This document shows positions 26,511 through 35,885 of a stretch of DNA of 64,000 nt, piece by piece; the first letter of the stretch is position 1; every line of letters begins with the position of its first letter. This DNA comes from G963665185 sp049723905 (GTDB lineage Bacteria > Desulfobacterota > Desulfovibrionia > Desulfovibrionales > Desulfovibrionaceae). The notes under the pieces are model-generated. The model saw only the letters and a list, made by a program, of their open reading frames with translations. It did not search any database and was not told the DNA's origin. The stretch spans positions 2,418,001-2,482,000 of the forward strand of contig NZ_JBJKFD010000001.1 of assembly GCF_049723905.1 (NCBI RefSeq), written 5' to 3'. The position numbers and the translations under genes are program-made.

Positions 26511-26514
26511 GACT

Positions 26515-26640
26515 CAGGTGGCTCAAAAGGAATCGAAAGCAAGGCGCCAGGGAAATGACATCGCGGAGTGTGCTCTTATGCACATGAGTGACTGTCATTT
26601 TCCGCAGCAACGAGGCTATCGGTTTCTTTTCAGCCGCCTG
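26515..26640. repeat. Palindromic MITE-like element, copy 2
   Basis: The 126-bp unit is about 90 percent identical to 26384-26510 (tandem period about 130). It begins CAGGTGGCTCAAAAGG and ends CTTTTCAGCCGCCTG, so its right end matches the family terminal repeat exactly. Central core GTGTGCTCTTATGCACAT is unchanged between copies, with paired changes in the arms. Confidence 0.78.
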
Positions 26641-26646
26641 AAAAGA

Positions 26647-26682
26647 AAAATCCGACCAGACGTCCAGATCTGGTCGGATTTT
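26647..26682 (-). terminator. Intrinsic terminator after the hypothetical gene at 26846
   Basis: AAAATCCGACCAGA (26647-26660) pairs perfectly with TCTGGTCGGATTTT (26669-26682), 8-base loop. On the minus strand the stem ends in TTTTTC, giving a good T-run, so it ends the transcript of the gene at 26846-27256. It abuts repeat copy 2. Confidence 0.8.
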
Positions 26683-26845
26683 CCAGGGAGAAGAGGAAAG
26701 CGACAGGTATCGCATTCAATGTGTTCTACGTGATAGTAATAATACCTATTTGCAAAGTATGGCAAGTAAAAAATGTACCGTTTCAATAAAACGTATCACT
26801 TTGGTGTGAAATACGCAGAACGTACGCAATAAAAAGCCAGCTGGT

Positions 26846-27256
26846 TCAGCAGGCGGCGTGCGCCTCGCGGATACGGTCGCCGACATAGCTCACGAGCTTT
26901 TCGTCCGCGTCCGGGTCCAGATCGAAACAAACAGCGTCTTCGCCCATCAGTCCGCCCGGCGCGTACTCCCCCATCTCGTCGGGATCGCTGATCATGGCTT
27001 CATAAAAACAGACAGACAGCCACCGTTCATCCGGATCTTCAATCACGTCCACCATGACGAACAGTTCCTTGTCCGTCTGGTTGGCGTGCTTGCCGCGCAG
27101 GGAGTAGGTCACTCCGGGCCGGGCCACGAAATTCAGGGCCGTCCCGTCCAGACCAGCCAACAGATTGCCGAGCTTTTCGAACAACGCCTTGGCAGGCGAC
27201 TGCCCCTTCCAGCCCTCCAGAAATTCCACCATGTCCGTGGGAAACGCAGCGCTCAT
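26846..27256 (-). CDS. Hypothetical acidic protein
   Basis: The 136-residue product (MSAAFPTDMVEFLEGWKGQSPAKALFEKLGNLLAGLDG...) is acidic in its second half (VMVDVIEDPDERWLSVCFYEAMISDPDEMGEYAPGGLMGEDAVCFDLDPDADEKL). The layout of central strands LNFVARPGVTYSLRGKHA and helix at both ends suggests a small alpha/beta fold. I do not recognise a named family. No signal peptide or membrane helix. Start ATG 27256 has GGAG 8 bases upstream. It has its own terminator at 26647 and is separated from the chemoreceptor by 245 bp. Confidence 0.72.
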   Translation of the reverse strand: MSAAFPTDMVEFLEGWKGQSPAKALFEKLGNLLAGLDGTALNFVARPGVTYSLRGKHANQTDKELFVMVDVIEDPDERWLSVCFYEAMISDPDEMGEYAPGGLMGEDAVCFDLDPDADEKLVSYVGDRIREAHAAC

Positions 27257-27439
27257 AACAACTCCGCAGGATTTTCACATCAATAGGAAGCGGCACATGG
27301 GCCGGAACACTCAAAACACCGGGCCTGCCGCTTAAGCCGCGGCTGTGCCCGTCCGTCTGGCTATCAGAAATCCCCCCCTGTCGTCCAATGGGCAGGTGGC
27401 AGATAAAGTAATTTCAGGGGGCGAGATGGCAGCAGACTG

Positions 27440-27469
27440 AAGCGGCGGAGCCCGAAGACTCCGCCGCTT
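27440..27469 (-). terminator. Intrinsic terminator after the chemoreceptor gene
   Basis: AAGCGGCGGAG (27440-27450) pairs with CTCCGCCGCTT (27459-27469), 11-bp stem and 8-base loop, 31 bases beyond the chemoreceptor stop codon on the minus strand. The T-run is short on the minus strand (TT then CAG); longer on the plus strand. Confidence 0.6.
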
Positions 27470-27500
27470 TTGGTCGGTTATATGAAGAGTGAGGAATTGC

Positions 27501-29759
27501 CTACGAACGCCCTTCTTCCTTCATGCGCGTTATGAGCTCCTGAAGGATGTGCACCTGATTGGCCAGCTTGTTCACCGCATCGGCAGACTGGGCCATGGCC
27601 TCTGCGGTCTCACTGGAAATCCGGTTGATGTCACCGACGTTGCGGTTGATCTCTTCACTGGTAGCGGACTGTTGCTCCGCTGCCGTGGCAATGGAACTGA
27701 TCTGGCTGCTGTTGGACGCTGAAAGCTTCACGATTTCATTGAGCGAGCCGCTGGACTGATTGGCCAGGTCGGCAACCGATTCAATGGCCGAATTCGCCTT
27801 GTCCACATGCTCTATGTTCTTTCGCGTGCCTTCCTGAATGCCGCGAATGGCCTGCCCCACCTCTGTGGTGGCACCCATGGTCTTTTCCGCCAACTTGCGG
27901 ACTTCGTCGGCAACAACGGCAAACCCGCGTCCGGCATCGCCTGCCCGAGCCGCCTCGATGGCAGCGTTGAGGGCCAGCAGGTTTGTCTGGTCGGCAATGT
28001 CCGAAATGACATCCATGATCTTGCCGATGTCGTCGGCCTTTTCGCCCAGAACAGCCATGTCTTCCATGGTCTGGCGCGACGATTCCTGAACAAAGGAGAG
28101 CTGCTCAAGCACCTGGCCCACCAGATTGGAGCCCTGGTCCGCCTTGACCCTGGCATTTTCCGCGGCTTCCGAAGCCTGCGAAGCGTTTTGGGCAACCTCA
28201 AGCACGGTGGCGTTCATCTCTTCCATGGCTGTGGCCACTTCGGAAACCTGATGGGTCTGCTGGTCGGAACCCTGACGCGAAACCTCCACCTGGGTGGAAA
28301 GCTGCGACGATGCGGACGAAACCACCTCGACGATCTTTTCCAGCTCCATGGCGGCCTGCAACTTGCCTTCCTTTTCCGCCATTTCGGCCTTCTGCTTGGC
28401 CTCGTGGGCCTCCTTCATGGCCACGTTGGCCCGTTCCGCTTCCACTGCCGCCTGCTTGCTCTTTTCCTCGGCCTGGCCGATCATTTCCTTGAGTTTGACA
28501 ACCATGACTTCCAGAGCCTTGGCCAATACGCCGATTTCATCGGCCTGGTTTACATCCAGATGTTCATCAAGGTTCCCTTCCGCCACGGCTTCGGCAAAGG
28601 TCACGGCCTTGCGGATGGGACGCACAATGCCGCCGGTAAGCAACCACAAGACAATACAGGCAATCAGGGCAACGGTCGTACCGGCACCAATGCCGATGTA
28701 CACGTTTTTGGCTGCGTTTTTCTCCATGGCTTCGTTCAGGGCGAGCGCCTCGGCAAAGACGACATCGCGAGGCACTTCGATAAGCACGGACCAGGGCGTC
28801 CCGGTCCTGCCCAGCGTTACGGGAGCCTGCGCCTTAACAAGCCCATTGCCCTGCCCGAGATCCACAAAGGAGTCTCCGGACTTGGTCGTTTCCACAACCT
28901 TTTCCCAGCCCTCGTAGTTGGTTTCGCTCAGCGGCTGCCCCACGGTGTCGGGGTTGGCACTGTTGGCTACCACGATGCCCAGGTAGCTGATGACTTTAAC
29001 GGTTGCCTTCCCGTCGTATAAATCCTTTGCCAGTTCTTCGCACAAATGTTGCACAAAGTTCAGCCGAAGGTCGGTACCGGCAATACCCAAAAATTTTCCA
29101 TTCTGCTTGATGGGAGCCGACATGGTCGTCAGCCAGTCTTTCTTGCCCTGAACAATATACGGGAACGGATCGAGGATGTTTTCCACGCCTCGTTCCTTGG
29201 GATTGAGAAACCAGCCGCCCTTGCGCACGCCGTTCTCATGTTTGCTGGTATCGTCATAGCCCACCAGCACCTGCTGGGCGATCTTTCCGTTTTTATCCCT
29301 GTTCCAGTACGGCACGAAACGCCCCGTGGCGTCGTGCCCCTTCTGGGCCTCGCCCGCGAACAGGGAGTCGCGGCCATCCAATGCGTTCGGCTCCCAGGCG
29401 CTGTACGCTCCCAGAAACTCTTCGTTGTCTTTCAGAACCTGCAGCAGGATGTTGCTGAACAAGTCACGCAAATCAAGGCCATATTTGTCGGTGCGTATGG
29501 TCTTGAACGCGGAGGCAATGGTCCTGGCCGTAACGATATTGGTTTCAAGCTTGGACTGGATAAACCCTGCTTCGCTGGAGGCAAGAGCTTGCAGGCTGAT
29601 TTTGGTCTGTTCCTGGATAAGTTGGTTGACCCTGCCGGTGACGAACGTCTGCGTTCTGCTCTGGAAAGAAATCTGAAGCCAGAGCAGAACAACGGTTGTC
29701 GCCAAAAGGCAAATGGCCGACATAAGCACTATTTTCAGTTTGATAGATTTGATCTGCAT
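27501..29759 (-). CDS. Methyl-accepting chemotaxis protein with dCache sensor
   Basis: From ATG 29759 (GCGGAGGTTGT upstream) the product has 752 residues. Membrane helix 1 is VLMSAICLLATTVVLLWLQI (~9-28); a large periplasmic domain of the dCache type follows (~35-350, with LGAYSAWEPNALDGRDSLF, GWFLNPKERG and FLGIAGTDLRLNF). Helix 2 is at ~353-373 (IGIGAGTTVALIACIVLWLL). Then HAMP, coiled coil and the MCP signalling tip DQTNLLALNAAIEAARAGDAGRGFAVVADEVRKLAEK. The ligand is unknown; dCache receptors often bind amino acids or organic acids. No CheR-binding pentapeptide at the C-terminus. No chemotaxis kinase gene lies in the window. Confidence 0.93.
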   Translation of the reverse strand: MQIKSIKLKIVLMSAICLLATTVVLLWLQISFQSRTQTFVTGRVNQLIQEQTKISLQALASSEAGFIQSKLETNIVTARTIASAFKTIRTDKYGLDLRDLFSNILLQVLKDNEEFLGAYSAWEPNALDGRDSLFAGEAQKGHDATGRFVPYWNRDKNGKIAQQVLVGYDDTSKHENGVRKGGWFLNPKERGVENILDPFPYIVQGKKDWLTTMSAPIKQNGKFLGIAGTDLRLNFVQHLCEELAKDLYDGKATVKVISYLGIVVANSANPDTVGQPLSETNYEGWEKVVETTKSGDSFVDLGQGNGLVKAQAPVTLGRTGTPWSVLIEVPRDVVFAEALALNEAMEKNAAKNVYIGIGAGTTVALIACIVLWLLTGGIVRPIRKAVTFAEAVAEGNLDEHLDVNQADEIGVLAKALEVMVVKLKEMIGQAEEKSKQAAVEAERANVAMKEAHEAKQKAEMAEKEGKLQAAMELEKIVEVVSSASSQLSTQVEVSRQGSDQQTHQVSEVATAMEEMNATVLEVAQNASQASEAAENARVKADQGSNLVGQVLEQLSFVQESSRQTMEDMAVLGEKADDIGKIMDVISDIADQTNLLALNAAIEAARAGDAGRGFAVVADEVRKLAEKTMGATTEVGQAIRGIQEGTRKNIEHVDKANSAIESVADLANQSSGSLNEIVKLSASNSSQISSIATAAEQQSATSEEINRNVGDINRISSETAEAMAQSADAVNKLANQVHILQELITRMKEEGRS

Positions 29760-30168
29760 ACAACCTCCGCAGCTCACGTATTTTATCCCAAAAAACGTTT
29801 ACGGTTACCAACCATTTCCCGTGCCCACCCAAGTGCACAGACGGTATTCCTCACAAAAAACATTGCATCTTCACGATGAAAAAAAACACTACAGCTGCGG
29901 AGAATAAAAAAGCCATTATAATAAATCCGAGACGATTATTTACAGACCTTTTTTTGACAAAAAAATATTTACGATCAATGCGGATGTGATATATATTTGA
30001 CTTTCTCTTCGTTCCGCCCCCTTTCTTCCTGACGTTTATCTGGTCACCCATCAGGCTCGGTTCTCGGGGAGGAGTTTCCAATTTGGCTGGGAGATTCAAC
30101 CCAATGGTAACAAACTGAAGGTAATTGTAGCCAGCGAAAAAGAAAAAACATGCTCGGCAGGCAGACGC
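29760..30168. other. Divergent intergenic region between chemoreceptor and HD-GYP genes
   Basis: 409 bp, AT-rich, no gene. It must hold promoters of both divergent genes. A TTGACAAAAAAATATT stretch (29954) is -35-like, but no well-spaced -10 was found. Confidence 0.4.
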
Positions 30169-31161
30169 ATGAAGTCAAAACTTCAATCACATACCAAGCT
30201 CTTCCAGGAATACTACCAGATCAGTTCGAATATTTTCGACCGACTGCCCAGAACCCGGGTTGACCTCGACTATTTTGTCTTTGATGAATCCGTAAGCCGC
30301 ATGCAACACAAAATGCGAAAAGGCGACTTCGTCCCCCGGGAAATCCACGGGGAGCTTGAGGAATGCTGCAAGCTCGGCACCCTGTTCGTTTCCCGAAAAG
30401 ACCGCTGCGTCTACATGCAGTACATCAGCCATCAGCTCGATCTGGTGCTTATGGACGACAACCTGTTGGAAAAGGAAATCACGGATATTTTCATCAGCGC
30501 CTTCAACCAACGGCTGGAAAGCTTCTTCGAGCAGCCCCTGCGGTCCAATCTGGACCTGCTGCGCGAAGACATCGCAGTACTTGTCGAGTATTTGCTTGAA
30601 GATCCCGTCCATATAAAGGCACTGGTCCGGCGAATCAGCTACGAGCATACACTCGTAACACATTCCATAAGCGTAATGATCCTGGGCCTGCTGCTGTACA
30701 TGCGCCGCCGCAACCACGTATGCACCCGGCAGGACCTGCAGGAGCTGGCCGAAGGGCTTTTGCTGCACGACCTGGGCATGACCAAGATCCCCGGTTTTGT
30801 TCTGGGCAAACAGGGACCGCTGCAGCACATGGAGATGGAATCCGTGCGCCAGCATCCGCTCATCGGCCTGCAGATGCTTAAAAAACTGGGAGTGGATTCG
30901 CACCTGACCCTGCACTGCGTATTGGACCATCACGAACGTCTCAACGGCACGGGCTACCCCAGAAGCCTGTATGGCGACCAGATAGGACAACCCGCCCGCA
31001 TTGCCGCCGTGGCGGATTCATTTGCCGCCATGACTTCCAAACGCCACCACTCGGACGCCAAACGTGTGGACGACAGTGCGCACAATCTGGCCCGCGACCT
31101 GGCCCGCTACGATGAAAAGATAAGCAAGAGCCTGCTCTGTTTTCTTCTTACCGGACAATAA
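30169..31161 (+). CDS. HD-GYP domain protein (putative c-di-GMP phosphodiesterase)
   Basis: The 330-residue product has a helical N-terminal half (~1-150) with no recognised domain and a C-terminal HD-GYP-like region. Conserved parts: YEHTLVTHSISVMILGLLL, LLLHDLGMTKIP (H200-D201), HPLIGLQMLKKLG, VLDHHERLNGTGYPRSLYGDQIGQPARIAAVADSFAAM. The GYP loop is present as GTGYP; the HHExxDGxGYP consensus has N where D is usual. Predicted to hydrolyse c-di-GMP in the cytosol, opposing the GGDEF protein at 15642. Start ATG 30169 has only weak GGCAGG upstream. Its N-terminus may be a regulatory or PilZ-like module, not identified. Confidence 0.85.
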   Translation: MKSKLQSHTKLFQEYYQISSNIFDRLPRTRVDLDYFVFDESVSRMQHKMRKGDFVPREIHGELEECCKLGTLFVSRKDRCVYMQYISHQLDLVLMDDNLLEKEITDIFISAFNQRLESFFEQPLRSNLDLLREDIAVLVEYLLEDPVHIKALVRRISYEHTLVTHSISVMILGLLLYMRRRNHVCTRQDLQELAEGLLLHDLGMTKIPGFVLGKQGPLQHMEMESVRQHPLIGLQMLKKLGVDSHLTLHCVLDHHERLNGTGYPRSLYGDQIGQPARIAAVADSFAAMTSKRHHSDAKRVDDSAHNLARDLARYDEKISKSLLCFLLTGQ

Positions 31162-31338
31162 TTTTTTCTTGCTCTTCCTGCCTTTTTGGGCGCAATATTT
31201 TTTTTTACGCGCCGGTCGACAGACACCCCGAATCTCTGGCTCCAGTCGGACAGCATGTGCCGCATAGCTCCGACAACACCACGCCAGACCGTACCTGATC
31301 CGCACCAGCACGACACCTATTCATCTATGGAGAAACCC

Positions 31339-32514
31339 ATGCAGTTTGCGCAACGCATGAGCGGGATACACCGCTCGTACATCCGGGAAATCCTCAAGGT
31401 GACAGCCAACCCGGAAATCATTTCTTTTGCCGGCGGGCTGCCCAACCCCAAGAGTTTTCCTACCGACCAAGTGGCCCAGGCCGCCCAGAAGCTTCTGACA
31501 GAACGCGGCCCGGACAGCCTGCAGTACTCCACCACGGAAGGCTTTCCCGCCCTGCGCGAGTTCATTGCCAACCGCTACCGCGCCACCTACGGCCTGGACG
31601 TGGGGCCGGACAACATTCTCATTACCACCGGGTCGCAACAGGGGCTGGACCTTCTGGGCAAAATTTTTCTGAACCGGGGCAGCGACCTGATTCTCGAACG
31701 TCCCGGCTACCTGGGAGCCATCCAGTGTTTTTCCCTGTTCGGTCCCAACTTTCTCACCGCGGACACGGGCAAGGAAGGTATCGACATCGACCAGCTGGAA
31801 GAATTGCTCAAAAACAATTCCCCGGCCTTCATGTACTGTGTGCCGAACTTCCAGAACCCCTCGGGCGTAACCTACACCGAGCAGACCAGAAAGGAAGTGG
31901 CCCGGCTCTCCCGCGAGTACGGACTGCTGGTGGTTGAAGACAACCCCTACGGCGAGTTGCGCTTCATGGGCGAGGACGTGCCTCCCATTGCCAAATATAT
32001 GGACGGTCACCCCTCGGTCATGCTGGGCACCTTTTCCAAGATCGTCTCCCCGGGCATGCGCGTGGGCTGGGTCTGCGCCCCCGAAGAGATCATCGACCAG
32101 ATGGTCACTGCCAAACAGGCATCGGACCTGCACTCGTCCACGTTCAACCAGCTGCTGCTGCACCAGTACCTGAGTATGTTCAACCTCGACGACCACATCG
32201 AGACCATCCGCACCATGTACCGGGAACACCGCAACGTGATGGTGGAGATGGCGCACAAGGTCTTTCCGGACAGCGTCTCCTTTACGGAACCGGAAGGCGG
32301 CATGTTCTTGTGGGCCGAACTGCCCAAGGACGTCAGCGCAGCCGAGCTGTTCGACAAGGCCATTGAACAGAAGGTGGCCTTTGTGCCCGGAAAGCCCTTT
32401 TATGTGGACGGCACGGACAACACCTTCCGCCTGAACTTTTCCAACGCCGCCCCCGAAGGCATACGCGAAGGGATGACCCGTTTGGGCAGGTGTTTGGAAC
32501 AGGCCATGGCCTAG
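31339..32514 (+). CDS. PLP-dependent aminotransferase, class I/II (2-aminoadipate/LysN-like)
   Basis: I place the start at ATG 31339 (MQFAQRMSGIHRS), 7 bases after TGGAG; the product has 391 residues, normal for fold-type I aminotransferases. ISFAGGLPNPKSFPTDQ is the N-terminal substrate segment, ITTGSQQGLDLLGKIFLNRGSDLILERPGYLGA the PLP ring/phosphate segment, VPNFQNPSGVTYTEQTRKEVARLSREYGLLVVEDNPYGELRF carries the cofactor Asp, and GTFSKIVSPGMRVGWVCAP the Schiff-base Lys (K in SFSK). The subfamily includes 2-aminoadipate and broad branched-chain aminotransferases, so substrate is unclear. The unit is followed by a terminator at 32681. Confidence 0.9.
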   Translation: MQFAQRMSGIHRSYIREILKVTANPEIISFAGGLPNPKSFPTDQVAQAAQKLLTERGPDSLQYSTTEGFPALREFIANRYRATYGLDVGPDNILITTGSQQGLDLLGKIFLNRGSDLILERPGYLGAIQCFSLFGPNFLTADTGKEGIDIDQLEELLKNNSPAFMYCVPNFQNPSGVTYTEQTRKEVARLSREYGLLVVEDNPYGELRFMGEDVPPIAKYMDGHPSVMLGTFSKIVSPGMRVGWVCAPEEIIDQMVTAKQASDLHSSTFNQLLLHQYLSMFNLDDHIETIRTMYREHRNVMVEMAHKVFPDSVSFTEPEGGMFLWAELPKDVSAAELFDKAIEQKVAFVPGKPFYVDGTDNTFRLNFSNAAPEGIREGMTRLGRCLEQAMA

Positions 32515-32680
32515 CCCCGAACAAGGCGGGCCGAACAAGACGGGCCGGACGGTCGGCGCTGGGAAAACCCCTTTTTCCCCCATAACCGTCCAAGCGGCCC
32601 CCGGACAGCAAAAGCCGAACGCGCTTGTCCGGCAAGGGGAGGCAACCGGCCGCTAGCGGCATTAAAACACTAATGATTCC

Positions 32681-32725
32681 AAAGGCGTGAAACATTTCCA
32701 GACAATGGGGATGATTCACGCCTTT
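32681..32725 (+). terminator. Terminator between the aminotransferase and thyX
   Basis: AAAGGCGTGAA (32681-32691) pairs with TTCACGCCTTT (32715-32725), then T and C; loop 23 bases. It lies 167 bases after the aminotransferase stop codon and just before the thyX promoter region. Confidence 0.55.
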
Positions 32726-32796
32726 TCTTATGCAACGCCCTTATGTATGTTGCAGGCGACGATTTTCCCAACCAAAAAAGCCTGGAGACCGCCCCT

Positions 32797-33432
32797 ATGC
32801 AAGTGATCGCCCCCTCGTTTGAAATCATGCACTTTCCCGAAGCGGAAAGCATATTGCGCCACCTGGAGCTGGCCGGGCGGGTCTGCTACAAGTCCGAAGA
32901 CAAAATAACCGAAGAATCGGCAGGCAATTTCATCAGCCGCATTGTCCGCTCCGGACACGAATCCGTCATAGAACACGCCGCGGCCACGGTCCGCTTTGTC
33001 TGCGACCGGGGCGTCAGCCACGAGCTGGTCCGTCACCGCATCGCCTCGTTCAGTCAGGAATCCACACGCTACGCCAACTACGCCAAGGACAAGTTCGGAC
33101 GGGAAATAACCGTTATCCGCCCATTTTTCTGGGCCGAGGACAGCCAGGCCTATGCCGTATGGAAAGAAGCCATGCTGGCGGCGGAAAAAGCCTACCTGGA
33201 ACTGACCGACGCCGGAGCGCGTCCGCAGGAGGCGCGCAGTGTTCTGCCCAACTCGCTCAAGACAGAAGTGGTCATGACCGCCAACCTGCGTGAATGGCGG
33301 CACATCTTCCGCCTGCGCTGCGACGGGGCATCCCATCCGCAGATGCGCGAACTGACCATTCCCCTGCTGGCCGAATTCAGCCGCCGTCTGCCCGAGCTTT
33401 TTGCCGATCTGCACGAACATTTCTCCGCCTAG
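32797..33432 (+). CDS. thyX: Flavin-dependent thymidylate synthase
   Basis: From ATG 32797 (TGGAG 10 bases upstream) the product has 211 residues. The ThyX motif RHR-x7-S is exact: ELVRHRIASFSQESTRYANY. GHESVIEHAAATVRFVCDRGVSHEL lies before it and LPNSLKTEVVMTANLREWRHIFRLRCDGASHPQMREL near the end, all diagnostic. It makes dTMP from dUMP using FAD, NADPH and methylenetetrahydrofolate, replacing ThyA. An ATG at 32743 was not used because no ribosome site precedes it. A palindrome GGTCGGCTTGCA-T-TGCAAGCCGACC lies at 33476-33500 in the 3' flank. Confidence 0.96.
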   Translation: MQVIAPSFEIMHFPEAESILRHLELAGRVCYKSEDKITEESAGNFISRIVRSGHESVIEHAAATVRFVCDRGVSHELVRHRIASFSQESTRYANYAKDKFGREITVIRPFFWAEDSQAYAVWKEAMLAAEKAYLELTDAGARPQEARSVLPNSLKTEVVMTANLREWRHIFRLRCDGASHPQMRELTIPLLAEFSRRLPELFADLHEHFSA

Positions 33433-33599
33433 AGAGACCCGAAAAACAGAAGTATCCACCTTCCTACGCCGTCCCGGTCGGCTTGCATTGCAAGCCGACC
33501 AGCGGGCGGATACTGCATTTTCCTCCAAAAATTCTCCGAAACTGGTCCTAACCATCGGAGAATTCTTTGCCCTCCCCTTTTCCAGCCTCTTTTTCGACT

Positions 33600-34020
33600 T
33601 CCATCTTTTGATAAATATGGAAAAAAGTGCCCTATCTATTACAATTATGCATATTTAAATCTTTGTATTTCAGCATGTTAAAACGTAATTATTACGACTG
33701 ATCGTCTTTCTTCAGCAATTACGCCATGTTTGTTACAAGTGTGCGTATCTTGAAAAACAAAAATAATTTTGAGGAAAACGAAGAAAACGGAATATTGCCC
33801 TGTGGAAAACTATTTCACCAGATGTTGAACCAGCTGGGGATGAATGGATAAAGTAGTGCAACTCTGCCGCTTTGCGCGGGATACGTAAATACACGGGCAT
33901 ACCGGCCCCCTAGATGTTCTACTTTAATTTCATATAGTTACGCTGTAGATAATTTTCGGCAAAGCTCCCGGACAACAAACTTCTATCCCTCTTTGCTCAT
34001 ATTACAAGATTTAGGCTAGA
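33600..34020. other. Candidate replication-origin / dnaA promoter region
   Basis: AT-rich gap before dnaA (33433-34030 has no gene). TGTGGAAAA at 33801-33809 is the reverse of TTTTCCACA, an exact match to the relaxed DnaA box TTWTNCACA; TGTAGATAA at 33944-33952 is the reverse of TTATCTACA, one base off. CGTAAT-T-ATTACG (33684-33696) is symmetric. Only one strict box is visible, so origin function is a hypothesis; the region may only be the dnaA promoter. Confidence 0.35.
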
Positions 34021-34030
34021 GCTCTTCTCC

Positions 34031-35458
34031 ATGAAGCACGAATGGGACCACGTTCAACAAATTCTGGAAAGCAGATTGAATCCCGGCCTCTACAAGGTCT
34101 GGATCAAACCCTTGTCCGGCAAGGTGAATGGCAAAGTTCTGGAGCTAACCGCTCCCAATGGCTTTGTCGCTTCCTGGGTGCGGGACAGGCTGCTCGATTC
34201 CATAGAAGACGCCACCTGCTTCGCCCTGGGACAAGACATGAAGGTATGCATCCAAACGGCGGCCCCCAAGGCTGCCCCAAGGAAAGCCAAAGAGGTTGCC
34301 GCACCCAAACCCTCCAACCCCAAACTTTCCAGCCCTGCCAGCAATATGGCCGGGCGCACCCACATCATACACTCACCATATGCTTCGACTCCCTTGGGCG
34401 GACCCGGCACATACAGGCCTACCGACTCAAGCAAGGACAGCAGCTGGCTGTTCAATTTCGACGACTTTGTGGTCGGGCCCAGCAACCAGCTGGCGCACGC
34501 CGCGTCCATGGGCATCTGCCAAAACAGCTTGTCCGTAGATAAACTCTTTCTCTCCTCTGCACCGGGGCTGGGCAAGACCCACCTCATCCAGGCCATTGGC
34601 AACGAACTGGCCAGCCAGGCCAACCGCTCCGTGCGCGTTCGCTATCTGACCGCCGAAGAGTTCGCCACCTGCATGGTCGTCGCCCTCAAGATGCGGGATA
34701 TCGAACGTTTCAAAAGCGAATTCCGAGACCAGGTGGACCTGCTCCTGCTGGAAGACATCCACTTTCTGCAGGGCAAGGAAAAAATCCAGGGCGAAATGCT
34801 GGCCACACTCAAGGCGCTCCAGTCGCGCGGCAGCAAGGTGGTTTTCACCAGCTCGTTCCTGCCCCGGGAACTCTCCGACGTGGACGACCAGCTGGTCTCG
34901 CGCTTCAGCTCCGGCTTTCTGGCCAACATTGAAGCACCCGACTTTGAAACACGCCGCCGCATCATCGAGTTCAAGGCCAACAACAGGTTCATGGTGGACA
35001 TCCCCACGGATGTCTCCGCCCTTTTGGCGGAACGCATCGACAACGATATCCGCCAGCTGGAAAGCTGCCTGAAGAACCTGGTGCTTAAAGCCAAGCTGAT
35101 GAACGAAAAGATCACCTTGGAAATGGCGGAACAGATTCTGGCGAACTATGCGTCCCACCTGCAAAAACCAGATCTGGAACGCATTATCCGCTGCGTATGC
35201 GAAGTTTTCTCGCTGACGCCTCCGGACCTTTCGTCCAAAAGCCGCAAGCAGCAGATCGTCACCGCACGCAACACCGCCTTTTTTCTGGCTCGCCGCCACA
35301 CCGATCTCTCCCTCAAGGATATCGGGCAGAAGTTCAACCGCAGGCACTCCACCGTGCTCAAAGGCATCACCCGCCTGGAACGCGAGGTCAACCTGCAGAC
35401 TCCCAAAGGCCGCCAGATCCAGGACGCAATGAACCGCATGCCCATTGCTGGGTGCTGA
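34031..35458 (+). CDS. dnaA: Chromosomal replication initiator protein DnaA
   Basis: The 475-residue protein has the four DnaA parts: domain I (VQQILESRLNPGLYKVWIKPLSG), a variable Ala/Pro/Lys-rich linker (~90-130), AAA+ domain III with Walker A GLGKT (K182), Walker B LLLLEDIHFLQG (LED where the E. coli type has LIDD), sensor and arginine segment VSRFSSGFLANIEAPDFETRRRII, and domain IV helix-turn-helix RHTDLSLKDIGQKFNRRHSTVLKGI. It opens the origin and regulates its own gene. dnaN and recF are not adjacent; the next gene is kup. A hairpin spans the stop codon (GCTGGGT 35447-35453 / ACCCAGC 35463-35469). Some Desulfovibrio carry two DnaA-like proteins; this could be either. Confidence 0.94.
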   Translation: MKHEWDHVQQILESRLNPGLYKVWIKPLSGKVNGKVLELTAPNGFVASWVRDRLLDSIEDATCFALGQDMKVCIQTAAPKAAPRKAKEVAAPKPSNPKLSSPASNMAGRTHIIHSPYASTPLGGPGTYRPTDSSKDSSWLFNFDDFVVGPSNQLAHAASMGICQNSLSVDKLFLSSAPGLGKTHLIQAIGNELASQANRSVRVRYLTAEEFATCMVVALKMRDIERFKSEFRDQVDLLLLEDIHFLQGKEKIQGEMLATLKALQSRGSKVVFTSSFLPRELSDVDDQLVSRFSSGFLANIEAPDFETRRRIIEFKANNRFMVDIPTDVSALLAERIDNDIRQLESCLKNLVLKAKLMNEKITLEMAEQILANYASHLQKPDLERIIRCVCEVFSLTPPDLSSKSRKQQIVTARNTAFFLARRHTDLSLKDIGQKFNRRHSTVLKGITRLEREVNLQTPKGRQIQDAMNRMPIAGC

Positions 35459-35582
35459 TCAGACCCAGCCGATCCGACGGGTTGCCCACGGCAGCCGCCA
35501 CCGACTCCACCGCACACCACCAACATTTCGGAATTTTCCCGGAACGCAGCACGCTCCCCCAATGATACGGGGAGACGTTGAT

Positions 35583-35635
35583 ACGGGCAGTCTTCGCGTC
35601 CGCAGCACACACTGCCGCCGCGAAGACTGCTCCCG
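35583..35635. repeat. Inverted repeat in the dnaA-kup gap
   Basis: ACGGGCAGTCTTCGCG (35583-35598) pairs with CGCGAAGACTGCTCCCGT (35619-35636) over about 15 bp with one bulge, loop 20 bases. The 427-bp gap shows no gene. Role (terminator, small RNA or leader structure of kup) undecided; no T-run follows. Confidence 0.4.
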
Positions 35636-35885
35636 TCAATGTCGGCCCGAGCCTCCCCTGCCCGCAGTCCCCTTGGCGAGCGTCTGCGCCGCCATCCGCT
35701 GGCACCGCCGTATGCAGACCATGCCCCCGGCCTACAGCCCTCGCCCCGGCACCTGAGAACAACCAAAGAACAAAACGTTCTCGAAGAAAAATCTATATTC
35801 CCTACGCCTCCTTGGAATTTTCTTTTTTATTCCCCCGTTGTGCCGACTTGGGCTACACTGCGCCCAGCATGTAAGGAGATATCGC

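Noticed and set aside
33476..33500. Perfect palindrome after thyX as a terminator
   Set aside because: Not followed by T; could be any structural element, so recorded only in the thyX entry.
35640..35885. Riboswitch before kup
   Set aside because: No recognisable c-di-AMP (ydaO) or other riboswitch core was seen in the gap.
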